Source: Pseudeuparius sepicola (lineage: Eukaryota > Arthropoda > Insecta > Coleoptera > Anthribidae). From it: a DNA stretch of 64,000 nucleotides. This document shows positions 21,577 through 33,200 of this stretch, piece by piece. Position 1 is the first letter of the stretch. Each line of letters begins with the position of its first letter. The position numbers were made by a program, and so were the translations under genes. Below the pieces are notes generated by a model, which saw nothing but the letters and a program-made list of their open reading frames with translations, was not told the origin of the DNA and did no database searches. The DNA lies in NCBI GenBank assembly GCA_963920635.1, contig OY987298.1:113946035-114010034 (forward strand), in the 5' to 3' direction.

Positions 21577-22539
21577 ACAGGGTGACCCATTCTGATGTTG
21601 GACAGCCTCATAAAATCTGTAATTTTTGTCCGATTTTAGCCAGTTTTTTTTTCTAAAAATAGATCACAAAAAACTATATTTTTTCGCAAAGTTTCAGATC
21701 CTAATCTCAATTTTCAAAGCCTACTATGAATTTTTTTTCTAGTAAAAAAGACGAAAACCCTTTAGCGATTTTTTTTATTTAAAATCTGTCCCCACAGCGT
21801 TAATCAGAACACCCTGAAACCCCCATATACCAAATTTGAACCAAAAATAGGTACACAGAGAGAGTTCCATTCTGCAGGGTGTCAAAGTTGGGCAAAATAG
21901 GAATTGAAAAAAAAAATTGTTTCTATTTGTCAGTTGGCATTTTGGAAAGAAATATATTACTTTTGTGTTTATCAATATTTTTTCAATGATTCCACAGCAC
22001 TCATGACCCGTATAAATAAGGTTCATAAAAATTCAGCATTTTGAGATGGTCCAAAGAAAAATACCCTGTATATCTTTGTATTGAATCTTTGTACACCAAC
22101 ACTGCGAGTGGTCCTGTTGACCATCCAACTGTTTCGAAGTAATTCCATGGCACACTTGACTCAAGGATGGTGCACCATCCTTGCACTTGACTCGCCAGAT
22201 GCCTGTAAAATTCCTATTTTGCTCAACTTTGACATCCTGCATAATGGAATTCCCTGTGTATTTTTTGTTCAAATTTGGTATATAGGGGACATGGGGGTTT
22301 CAGGGTGTCCTGATTAACGATGTGTTGTCAGATTTTATATAAAAAAATCGCTAAAGGGTTTCGTCTTTTTTTTACTAGAAAAAAATTCATAGTAGGCCTT
22401 GAAAATTGAGATTAAGATCTGAAACTTTGCGCCAAAATAGAGTTTAATGCTATTTATTTTTAGAAAAAAAAACGGCTAAAAACGGAAAAAAATTACAAAT
22501 TTTATGAGGGTGCCCAACATCAGAATGGGTAACACTGTA
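21577..22539. mobile_element. Foldback element, family A (type I ends), complete
   Basis: The ends ACAGGGTGACCCATTCTGAT (21577) and ATCAGAATGGGTAACACTGT (ending 22539) are inverted, and complementarity continues through most of the 963 bp with the centre near 22060. It was inserted into a (TA)n microsatellite. No coding. Confidence 0.85.
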
Positions 22540-22542
22540 TAT

Positions 22543-23358
22543 ATAGGTAGAGTGCTGAACAAGTACCTTTTTATGGCAAATTGCGCATGGGCCTATGGAA
22601 CATGCGCATTAGACCTTCAGACCGCGCAATTCAAAACAGTGGATGCTTTTCTGAATTACTCTCTCCCTACAAACTTGTATATTGATAATAAATTAAGCTC
22701 ACCTTAACGTGGACTGGCCAAGACTTCGATAACTACAACAAGGTTCGTTTATACTTCTAAAACTAGTTTCGTCCAAACTACTAGAATTTTTCACTGATGC
22801 TAGAACCACAAAATATATAGGTTAGCTTGAACTAGAATTTGACTTGTTTTCATCTATCTTTATAACTTTATCACTAAAACAAATAAGCTACTAATAGTTT
22901 CTTACACCACAATCATGTTAATATACTTACTTAAATGATGGTTTACGTGGTTTTAATAGAAGAGTTGGTACCGCATTTTCAATTAGCTGCGTTTTGACTC
23001 GTTTCGTTTTTAAACACTCTGGTGTAAAATGCGCAGAACATATTCGAGACGATCACTTAATTAGATAAAACACTCAAACAACTAAAACGCGAAGAATCTA
23101 TTAATAATTAGCTGAATATCGAAAAAATTATGCCACAAAGCGTCTATGATGCAAACAACGGTAGGTTATACCTAGTTTGTCGCTGTCAAATGGCTGTCAA
23201 AGAGTGTCAAGTTTCACAAAACACTACCTCAAATTGCAAATGCGCATGTCCACTAGGCCTATTTATTACTACTTTTACTGTTTTATGATTTTAAATTCAT
23301 CAAAGATTTTCGGCGCAACCTATGTATAAAAAAAACATCGTCCATCACTCTACCTATA
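22543..23358. mobile_element. TIR element, about 0.8 kb
   Basis: The ends ATAGGTAGAGTG (left) and CACTCTACCTAT (right) are inverted, with TATA outside each. An internal inverted pair ATTGCGCATGGGCC / GGCCTA-type lies near 22582 and 23245. No transposase. It fills exactly the gap between two foldback elements. Confidence 0.6.
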
Positions 23359-23360
23359 TA

Positions 23361-24241
23361 CAGTGTGTCCACGGATAGAGTTCACGTAGGGTGTAAATGA
23401 CAAAAAAATTTCGAGTTGAAATTTGAGCTTCTGGGGATCAGCCCTGCTTGGTTTTAAACTAATTTGTGACATAATTTTACTTTCGAAAAATCACGTATGT
23501 CTTGGGAATTTTGAAAACACTAATATTCCACATAAGTAAAGTGCCCTTTCTGTAGGTTTTACGACAAAATGTTATTAAGGAAACTTTTTCAGAATGAATA
23601 GCTGAGTAGGTTTGCGAAATTTCGAAAGTCTAGGAATACTTTGATTTTTTGGTATTTTTTCCCACTTTTCTTCAGAAAAGTGCACTTTGGGTAGCTTTCA
23701 CATTAAAATGTTATTAAGAAAACTTGTTCACAATGAAAAACTGGATAGGTGTGAAAGAATTTCAAAAGCCTAGGTCTACTTTGATTTTTATGCGATTTAA
23801 ATTTTTTAGCAGAAAAAAATCAAAGTAGACCTAGGCTTTTGAAATTCTTTCACACCTATCCAGTTTTTCATTGTGAACAAGTTTTCTTAATAACATTTTA
23901 ATGTGAAAGCTACCCAAAGTGCACTTTTCTGAAGAAAAGTGGGAAAAAATACCAAAAAATCAAAGTAGGCCTAGACTTTCGAAATTTCGCAAACCTACTC
24001 AGTTATTCATTCTGAACAAGTTTCCTTAATAACATTTTGTCGTAAAACCTACAGAAAGGGCACTTTACTGATGTGGAAAATTAGTGTTTTCAAAATTCCC
24101 AAGACATACGTGATTTTTCGAAAGTAAAATTATGTCACAAATTAGTTTAAAACCAAGCAGGGCTGATCCCCAGAAGCTCAAATTTCAACTCGAAATTTTT
24201 GTCATTTACACCCTACGTGAACTCTATCCGTGGACACACTG
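23361..24241. mobile_element. Near-perfect 881-bp foldback element
   Basis: CAGTGTGTCCACGGATAGAG (23361) and its complement (ending 24241) open arms of about 440 bp that pair almost throughout. Examples are GTTCACGTAGGGTGTAAATG at 23382 and its inverse near 24205, and the TAGACCTAGG/CCTAGGTCTA pair flanking the centre near 23800. Only a handful of mismatches were seen, so it is recent or maintained by gene conversion. Confidence 0.9.
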
Positions 24242-24301
24242 TATATGATCTCTATGACACGAAAGGCAACCCACTTTGCATTCTTTAGATTCCTGTATAA
24301 G

Positions 24302-24927
24302 TCAAATTATTTTAAGAAGTCCTTACTGGAACTGTCAATTGGTAATTTCGATATCCTAAGTTGGCATCAAAGCAGCAAAAAATGCAACCGGGACATAAGT
24401 TCAGGTCAGTAACGAGCCCATTTGCAGTAATAACACGAAAAGTGACAAGAACAATAACAACACAGATAACGGTAAAACTCACGAAACGTAGAAAACCCGC
24501 GAATATTTTCACTGCCGAATGTTTGAACCAGTTTGAACGATCTGGAAAACCTTCACTGTCACTTTGACACACCGAAGCTAAATTTGCCTGAGTCCGCACA
24601 TAGACGCTGCCAAAAGCAGCTGATTATACAAAATACCAAAATGAAAAGTGTTTCCATGACGTTTGAAATTATTATTAAAATGAGTTGTAGTCATAGTTAT
24701 TTTTATTTATATCGGTATAATCGTGATTGCAATAGGGTTTTTATTTTATTATGTTCTTTTTTCTTATCACTTGGGTAACTTTTCACATCATAAATCAATG
24801 AGTGACGTCATTAACTGGTTGAGACACATATACCAATGTTATACCCATGAGTAACAGAAAATTCCTAGGGATTTTGTGGAGAATGTCATCTGACAAAATC
24901 GGGACTTCTTACAGTAATCGGAGTTTA
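24302..24927. repeat. Dispersed repeat B, copy 1
   Basis: Direct copy of 28743-29366, from TCAAATTATTTTAAGAAGTC to CTTACAGTAATCGG, with scattered substitutions. A minus-strand frame (24312-24599, GTG start) includes a hydrophobic segment but is broken by a stop in the other copy. Confidence 0.85.
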
Positions 24928-24939
24928 CCTGTAGTTTTC

Positions 24940-25122
24940 GCCACAAAATATATAGGTTATGTTTTCGCCCGATATTCGGCGCGCACCAACGACGAGTCGA
25001 GAGACACAATATTCACGTAACCTTGAGTCGACCAATGAAACGTGGAATACAAAGTGGGCTTTAGCCTCTTTTCTCTATGACCAGAGCATATTTAACTACC
25101 CTAACCTATATATTTTGTGTCC
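24940..25122. mobile_element. Short TIR element (MITE)
   Basis: CACAAAATATATAGGTTA (about 24942) and its complement TAACCTATATATTTTGTG (about 25103-25120) bound about 180 bp. A lone end of the same type lies at 22808. The intervening sequence is more GC-rich than the surroundings but shows no family motif. Confidence 0.55.
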
Positions 25123-25879
25123 AGAGCTCAGAAAAATAAAAAACATAGAAATGGCATCTGCAGATTGAAATGTTTGTAAGGGGTAGCACTTTTTATACTC
25201 TATTATTTATTTACTACTAAAAGTTTAACAGCGTTGCCAATAATTCATAATGAAAAACTTATTTTTCTGGTAATAATTAAAATAATCTTCAGGATCAAAT
25301 TGCAAATAATAGCTTTTCAACAGTGGTTTCCATTGTATGTAGGGACTAGGGACATACCCAATACCCAATCAGTCGCAAATACGTTTGCTTTGAAGTAAAT
25401 AATGGTAGATAATAGGTATATGTTATTTATGTATTGATGAGATGAAGTCTGCCTGACTAATAGATTAATCTAGTATTTATAATTATCTAGACACTTATTA
25501 GGCAGTATTTCTATACTACATGTAGTACTTTAATCTGTGATACAACTAAGGAAACAATAATATAGGTACTAGGTACCTACAATTACCAATACCAATCGCA
25601 CAATCTGACAAACGCGCAAATCGGCTAAGAGTGTGCCTCACCTTGTGTTTGACACAACTGGTGCTGTGTCTTTTAGAAGCAATTCTTCGCTGTTTTTAAG
25701 TGTTTCTTAAGTATTCGTCGTTTTAAAATGCTTATATATACAATTAAGTTATAAGTTATGGGCAAAAAAAGTGTAATTGTTTGCAAATCAAGCAACGCGC
25801 CAAAGGAGGTTACATGTCATGCGTAACTACATAGGCGTACCTAGTTCGGGGCACGGTAAAAGATACCTTTACCACCAGA

Positions 25880-26170
25880 CGGAAAATAATTCTCAACATA
25901 GGTATCAAACGAAAGGGCTCGACGGGTAGAAAACATTAAGGTGAATGACGTCATAAGAAATCTAATATGGCGGCCTCCCCAAGACGGCGGATTGCCTAAT
26001 TCTTCACAACATCCTCGAAATGGGTATCAAATGAAAGGATTTGAAGAGTAAAAAACGATAAGGTGACTGACGTCATACTAAATCTAATAGGGCTGATGCC
26101 CGATGCCCCAAGATGGCGGATTAAATTTCTTTACCACCCTTCTGAGATGGGAATCAAATAAGGTACTAAA
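25880..26170. repeat. Degenerate tandem repeat, ~130-bp unit
   Basis: Repeated marks are GGTATCAAA(C/T)GAAAGG (25910 and 26027), the TGACGTCATA block (25948 and 26069), TCTAATA(T/G)GG, and AAGA(C/T)GGCGGATT (25982 and 26110), with a third partial unit from about 26135. Purpose unknown. Confidence 0.65.
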
Positions 26171-26199
26171 AGGCACAAAATAAAATAAATAATAAAAAA

Positions 26200-26495
26200 A
26201 ACTTTTTAAAAACAAGCTTTTATTTAAGTAAGCCATTTACTAAAACGGATAAGCTGCGACAAGCTTTTTTAAATCAAAAAGCTTGTCGCGCAAACTAAAG
26301 AAAATATATTCTTTGGCATGTACTTGCTTATCGACTAATCACTGTCCGATAAAATTAATTGGTACCTACTTTTATGAACATCTCGCGCGACGAGCTTTTT
26401 GAAGTGTGGTATTGAATTATCTTAACGAAAACCTAAACTTATTTTATCCGTTTTAGTTCATGGCTTAAATAAAAGCTTGTTTTGAAAGTTTTTAT
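26200..26495. mobile_element. Small foldback element
   Basis: AACAAGCTTTTATTTAAGTA (26210) and CTTAAATAAAAGCTTGTTTT (about 26464) are inverted. Further in, ACTAAAACGGATAAG pairs with TTATCCGTTTTAGT, and a central hairpin CGACAAGCTTTTT/AAAAAGCTTGTCG lies near 26250-26290. Confidence 0.6.
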
Positions 26496-26773
26496 TTTTT
26501 ATTTTTTTATATTGTGGTCGCCGAACAATCCCCAACTAGTAACTGTCAATAACATTGATAAGTTTGAATTTTAGAATAGGGTACTTGCGCAAATTTTGTT
26601 TCTTGTTAAATTTATATTTAATGAAAAGTTTTTGTATGCAGGATAACATTCCTCAAATAAAAACTGCAAAATAATTGTTTCCTTTTTGGCAAACTAATTC
26701 TGAAAATGGCTTTTTGAATGCGCCCTTAAACAAAGCTCTGATGTATATCTTATACTAATGCCCGTTATAGGAA

Positions 26774-27251
26774 GTGTTGTTGTCGTATTTTGAACGTGAT
26801 ACAACAATGGAAGCAAATTTTGTGAAAGCTTATAATCAAATAATTTGCCAAAGCTTGATGTCTTCATTGTGGCATATTATTTTACAAATAGCAAGCTCTA
26901 TATCTCAGCAGAAATTCCTGGAGTTAAGACACAGAGGTAAGGTAAAGAACAATATTGTTGATTAATTAAGTACCTAATATATAATATTTCTTTCAGTGCG
27001 GCAAGAGATGTGATAATTCAGCTGTTGGTTATGTGCACTTAAAGAGACACTCAGGAAAGTATACTGTAAAAAACAAAATATGCCCAGAACACAAGGTTCG
27101 TTCGAAAAATTATGCAGTAGTTTGTGAAATAGATGAAGTGGCCGAGAAGATCATTCAAGCACAATGTCTAGACTGCGCAGCGTCCCAAGGAGGCTGCATA
27201 TATTCCGTGGCATTTTTAACGTGGCTGCATAGGCATAGCCAAAGTGAATGA
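26774..27251 (+). pseudogene. SWIM-type zinc-finger protein of a transposon-related insect family, fragment
   Basis: Two exons, 26774-26941 and 26997-27251, join in frame through a 55-bp GT-AG intron (AAG|GTAAAG, TTTCAG). Exon 1 gives ANFVKAYNQIICQSLMSSLW. Exon 2 gives CGKRCDNSAVGYVHLKR, ICPEHKVRSKNYAVV, and a SWIM-like finger around QCLDCAASQGGC. In this family, often linked to YqaJ-exonuclease mobile genes, the finger normally ends in Gly-Gly-Cys-x-His. Here the His position reads Tyr (GGCIYS), so zinc binding is doubtful. The frame stops soon after WLHRHSQSE, far short of full length. No ATG was found at the start. It is probably a decayed mobile-gene copy. Confidence 0.6.
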
Positions 27252-28740
27252 GACAAGTGTATCCATTATCCACTCCATGTGGTCGTCGGGCGACGAAAAT
27301 GAAATGTTATTGACGGCCGGGAGTGGGAGAACTAGGCCGAGCGTTCGAGCGATATTTACGGGCGTGGGCAGTGACATGATAATAATAATTGTATAATAAT
27401 TATAGATTATAGGTAACGAAAAGTGCTCAAATTATAAATAAAGGTGGCCAATTCAGGTATTTCACTGAATATTGAAGTAATTTGAACTTAAGGCATATCT
27501 AGGCATGAAGTAAATAGTGCAGTTGTTACAAATCAATGTTTATTTTTAACATAATTTACCTAGACAGTTTTTTCTTTTCTCCGCTCTTTCGCAAGGTGTA
27601 TATCTCGTTGCTTAGAATAAAATCGCATTCTTAACAATATGTAATTATTATGAAACTAAAATGCCAACACATGATTCGTGACTTTTACGTTCAAATTTAA
27701 ACGCACTACAGTTATTTAAGAAGTCTTGTAAAGTTGAATCATACATATCATTCGTATCAATATGTTCAGAGAAACCACTCTAATTTTCCTAATAAATAAT
27801 TTATATAAGAACTATTATATATATTTTTCCATGCCTTCTTTTAGCTAAACAGCATTATATAAACGCAAACCAATAAAATATCACCTGGCTATGACTTACA
27901 TAAAAATGATCTTCACATACAAATATGAGTTTTTGTGGAAAAATTATTTTTACGTTTTATAGCTTTTAACAATTTTGTTCTTCTGTGGCGAGTCTGTATA
28001 GAACTTGTATAAATGTTTAATTTGAATTTAAATTAAAGACGTATTCTCACAAGATTTTAGAACCAATGCCAATAATAATACATTTCGCAGTCTCTTTTAG
28101 GCAAGTAGAAATCCAGTTAAAAGTACACAACACTGAGAAGACAACACAACTAAATATTTTGACAATCAATATGTTTATAATTATAATCCAGCAGGTAGTA
28201 TAATGAATAATAAGGAGACTATAATAAAAACCTAAGGCCTGGGCTGGGGGGAGTTAAAACAAATAATTTAGGTATTTTTCTGAGTTTATAGGTTATAACC
28301 AGAAAACAACTTTTCAGGTTATAACGTTGATTGAAGATCCTTCCTCCATCGACGGTTATAAGTTCAGCTCTTCTTCTTCATTTTGTGGAAGGAAACCGAG
28401 AAGGATTCGGCCAGTCCCATTAAATAAAAGGATTTTAAAATCATAGATATAAAAATAAATGTACAATGTTGCCAAATCTACTCGATATCCATATAAGTGA
28501 CGTCACCGGTTGTTTTACAGGAATTGAAATTAGAAAATTCATATATCAGTAACAGTAACTAAAAAAAATGTTTTAATGCGTTTTCGTATTTCACTATCAC
28601 TTAGGTATAGTTTAAAAATAGTTTTGAAAAATCGTCAAGTTCCCTATTGATACTAGTTGTATCTGGGATATACTTCAATTTTTATAAAAAAAATTGAGAT
28701 ATAAAGGCAAATATATTTTTTCCTATTTTTATAACTATTT
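27252..28740. other. AT-rich, no gene seen
   Basis: No family motif on either strand. The first 130 bp after the SWIM fragment are more GC-rich and may be remnants of the same element. Confidence 0.4.
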
Positions 28741-28742
28741 TA

Positions 28743-29366
28743 TACTCAAATTATTTTAAGAAGTCCTTACTGGGACTGTCAATTGGTAATTTCGATATCC
28801 TAAGTTGGCATTAATGCAGCAAAAAATGCAACCGGGTCATAAGTTCAGGTCAGTAACGAGCCCATTTGCACTAATAACACGAAAAGTAACACGAACAAGA
28901 ACAACACAGATGACGGTAAAGCTCACAAAACGTAGAAAACCCGCGAATATTTTCATTACCGAATGTTCGAACCAGTTTGAACGATCTGGAAAACCTTCAC
29001 TGTCACTTTGACACACCGAAGCTAAATTTGCCTGAGTCCGCCCCTAGACGCTGCCAAAAGCAGCTGATTATTACAAAATACCAAACGAAAGTGTTTCCAT
29101 GACGTTTGAAATTATTATTAAAATGAGTTGTGGTCATAGTTATTTTTATTTGTAGCGGCATAATCGTGATTGCAATAGGGTTTTTATTTTATTATGCTCT
29201 TTTTTTCGTATCACCTGGGTAACTTTTCACATCATAAATCAACGAGTGACGTCATTAACTGGTTGAGACACATATACCAATGTTATACCCATGGTTAACA
29301 AAAAATTCCTAGGGATTTTGTGGAGAATGTCATCTGACAAAATCGGGACTTCTTACAGTAATCGGG
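28743..29366. repeat. Dispersed repeat B, copy 2
   Basis: Direct copy of 24302-24927. Relative to copy 1, the frame seen on the minus strand has a stop at the position of a Cys codon and about eight other amino-acid changes in 80 codons. Confidence 0.85.
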
Positions 29367-29897
29367 GTATACAAAGTAAGAGGGACGCCACTGCCTTGTA
29401 ATCGTTAGCACCAGATCTGTCACCCGAACTGTAAACATTATTTTTTTTATTCTGGGAACAAACTTTTGTCTGAGGTCCAGAGCAAGTGGCATATAAACCA
29501 CAGAATATAAACAAACCATGGCAGAATCATAGGATTTGTAGATAATAAATAATAATAAATTAGATAATAAAATACTTTTTTATTGGGTAAAAATCTGGTA
29601 AAATCTAATTTTAGTAGACGCAGACGATAAAATCCTGCTGGGTTTTGGCCTGGTTGGAGATAATTTTATGTTAAGCAGGTTTTTTACTATTAATAATAAT
29701 TATAATAATTTTTAGGGAGAAGATCTAGAAATAAACATACCTACTTGAGTAAAAAAGCTAGAAATATATTATTGTTATTAATTTGCACTCTGTCGAATCT
29801 TTGGAGTTAGAAGTGATGTTATTGTATAAATAATAACATGGGGATTCAAAAATAGAGATGGTTTCATGATAGAATAAAGACCCCTTATGATATAGAT

Positions 29898-30248
29898 ATG
29901 AACAACATAAGCAGAACCACTTTGCTGTACAAGAATATTTACCAGTACACCTCCAGATCATGTAGTTCCATATATATAGAGTCTTGTATAAATCCTACAT
30001 CTAAATTTAGATATTTTACAAACCCTTGTGATGCATATTATAAAACTAAGACAGCCACTAGAACATTATGTGCAAACTCTAGTAAAGATAAAATTAAGTT
30101 TAATAAACATATTAAAGTGTATATTAACCAGCATAAAGAAAAACTAAAAGATGCCGAAGAGAAGATAATTCAAAAGGGTCACATCATTTTAAAAGATATA
30201 AAGCAAACTAAAGACAAAGTCAAGGAAAAGGTTGAAGAAGTCGTAGAG
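29898..30248 (+). CDS. CLS: Cardiolipin synthase exon 1
   Basis: It starts at ATG 29898 and encodes 117 residues, including the presumed mitochondrial targeting region. It ends in phase 0 at GTAGAG|GTTTGT. The donor is weak at +3 to +6, and a foldback element begins only about 16 bp into the intron (30265). Confidence 0.88.
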
Positions 30249-33200
30249 GTTTGTAATAAATTTTAGGAAGTGGCTATTTATACGTCCGACGGATACAAAC
30301 GTCAGTATACGTCTTGCGCTCTCATTGGTCGATTGAGTCACGTGACACATAACCTTACTTCTACCGTCCGATGGATTATGAATCGGCTTGTTTACTAAGT
30401 CAATTGGATGATGTCCGAGATTATTCAGACCTATCTTGTCTCATTTTATATTGCGTATGCCCTACTTTTTCCGCGATGGGCGCTGCGGAATGAAAAATGA
30501 AGTGGTTATTTTATTATTTACAACGATGTAACCCACCCGACATTCAGCACCGCGTCGAATGTCGGGGGGTAGCCAAAATTTCAAGAAAATCGGGGGTGGG
30601 TTACACCATTGGAAATTATTACCACTTATTTTTTCATATGGCAGCGTCTATCCCCCAAAAAGGAGCAGTGCATACGCTCCTTATTGCAAAGATGCTTGAG
30701 AAAAATGCACTTCCGACGTATCTAAATATTAGTTTACTTCGGCTTCGGACGTGTACGGAGTTAAATGCACGTCCAAAGAAGTCACGTGACTCAGCCCGCC
30801 AATGAGAGCGCAAGACGTATACTGACGTTTGTATCCGTCGGACGTATAAATAGCCACTTCCTAAATTTAGGTAATTGTTTGCCGCGGTGTACTTCTGCCC
30901 CAATTTTTTTGGAATTTTGGCTACCCCCCTTATTTTCGAGGTTCCTGAACACGAATTTGGCCTTACCTAGTTCTTGGGGCTCGGACGTAGTTTACGTGAA
31001 AATGAATTTTTAAATTTCCTTTTGACACCACACTTTTCACGGCGATATTTGTGGTTAGGTATAATCGAGATGAATTTAGCTCAAACTGATCACACTATTT
31101 TGCACCTTTCGCAACATCGAAACTTCGCGAAAACCCACGGAAAAATCGAAATTTTGAAAGATTTATGATGTATTTACGTACGTCATTTATCCGGCCCGGC
31201 CGCGGATGTAAACACTACATAAATCTTTCAAAATTTTGGTTTTCCGCGGGTTTTCGTGAAGTGTCGATGTTGCAAAAGGTGCAAAATAGTGTGGTAATTA
31301 GTTTGAGTTGCATACAGTAAAAATTTATCCCGATTACAACCACAAATATCGCCATGAAATACGGGGTGTCGAAAGGAAATTTGAAAATTCATTTTCTCGG
31401 AAACTACATCCGACCGGGAAAAACCAAGGCCAGATTCGAATTCAGGGACCTCGAAAATAGGGGGGTAGCAAAATTTCAAGAAAATCAGGGGTGCGTTCTA
31501 CCATTGGAAATAATTACCGTAAGGTGTCAAAGAAAATTTGAAAATTCATTTTCTCGGAAACTACGTCCGATCACCAAAAACTAAGGTCAAATTCAGGTTC
31601 AGGGACCTCGAAAATAGGGGGGTAGCCAAAATTTCAAATAAATTGGGGCAGATGTACACCATGGGAAACGTTTACCATTTTATAAGTTCTGAAGTGCTAA
31701 GAGGTTCTAAAGGTGTTTTCGAGGATGCTTCATATGTGATACCTATAATATTTACGTTGGCTTAATTTTTACTGACAGGTGGGTTTATGCAAGCCAATTT
31801 AATATAATTTAACATTAACGTAAGATAGTTAAAATGTATATTATTCAATGGGGGCAAAATTTAAAGTAACTTAAAAGTTAACCAACTTTTAACTTTTCTG
31901 GTAAAATTAACAAAGTGGCTATTTATATGTCCGATGTATATAAAAGTTGGTATACACTTGACTCGCCAGATGGCTTTAAAATTCTTATTTTGCTCAACTC
32001 TGACACCCTGCAGAATGGAACTCCCTGTATATTTTTTGTTCAAATTTGGTATGTGGGGGTTTTAGGGTGTCCTGATTAACACTGAGCTGTCAGATTTTAA
32101 ATAAAAAAATTGCTAAATGGTTTTTGTCATATTTTACTGAAAAAAAAAATTCGTAGTAGGCCTTGAAAATTGAAATTAAGACCTGAAATTTTGTACCAAA
32201 GTATAGTTTTTTGTGATCTATCTTTAGAAAAAAAAACTACTAAAATCGGATGAAACATAAAAATTTTACAGGGGTGCTTCCATTTCAACTGGGTCACCCT
32301 GTATGTACATTATAAATAAAGACATTATTATTATTATTATATCGACTTAGCCAAAAGGCATTCGCACTCCCTCTACGGGGAACATTCACTCAGATCCCGG
32401 GTATCCCGGATACCATGAGGATTTGGTTCGGACGAGACCCTTGCCATGTAATCGGGCCTTAGGTGACATTGATGTTGTTGGATGACCATGAACTCCCCAT
32501 AAATTTCCTGACGGTTCGGCCTGTCGCAAGTAGTACCGTTTTCTGCATGGACCCAGCTCTTTGATGTTTCTCAGTAAACTTTTTGGTATAACACTAGTTG
32601 TTGACACGATGATTGGAACTGTTTGAACGGTCTCCATTTCCCATTGCCTTCTAATTCGCTCTTCTAAGTCTCTGTACTTCGCGATCTTTTCAGCCTGCTT
32701 CACACGCAGGTTTATTATTATTATTATTAACAAAATTTAGTTTAAGTAAATATATGTAGGTATCTGATATTTTTTTGGAAAGCTTAAAATCCTCAACAAA
32801 AATAAACGATTTAGGAACAAATGCTTATATGCACATTCTTTACCTTTCTATTTATGCCTGTGGGCCCACTTGATTGGAAGCACCATATATATTATTTATT
32901 ATAAAAGTTTGTTTACTTAAATTTTTTTTGTGTTTACGTTGTGGTTTTATTTAATTTTCAGAGAGAAAATGTGTACACAATTCCAAACCTGTTATGTGTA
33001 GCCAGGATTGTGGTGTCCCCTTTATTAGCGATACTCATAGTGCAAGCAGAATTTGACTTTGCTTTGACCCTTCTTGGATTTGCAGCGGTTACAGATTTGG
33101 TAAGCAGAAAAGTGAATAGATTGTTACTTTAAGAATTTATAAATACAAACACCCTTACTGTAAAAAATCATTCCAGTTAGATGGATGGATAGCAAGGACA

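Noticed and set aside
24312..24599. Membrane-like small protein conserved in both copies of repeat B
   Set aside because: The start is GTG rather than ATG. The second copy has a stop in frame, and nearly all differences between copies change the amino acid, so there is no sign of protein selection.
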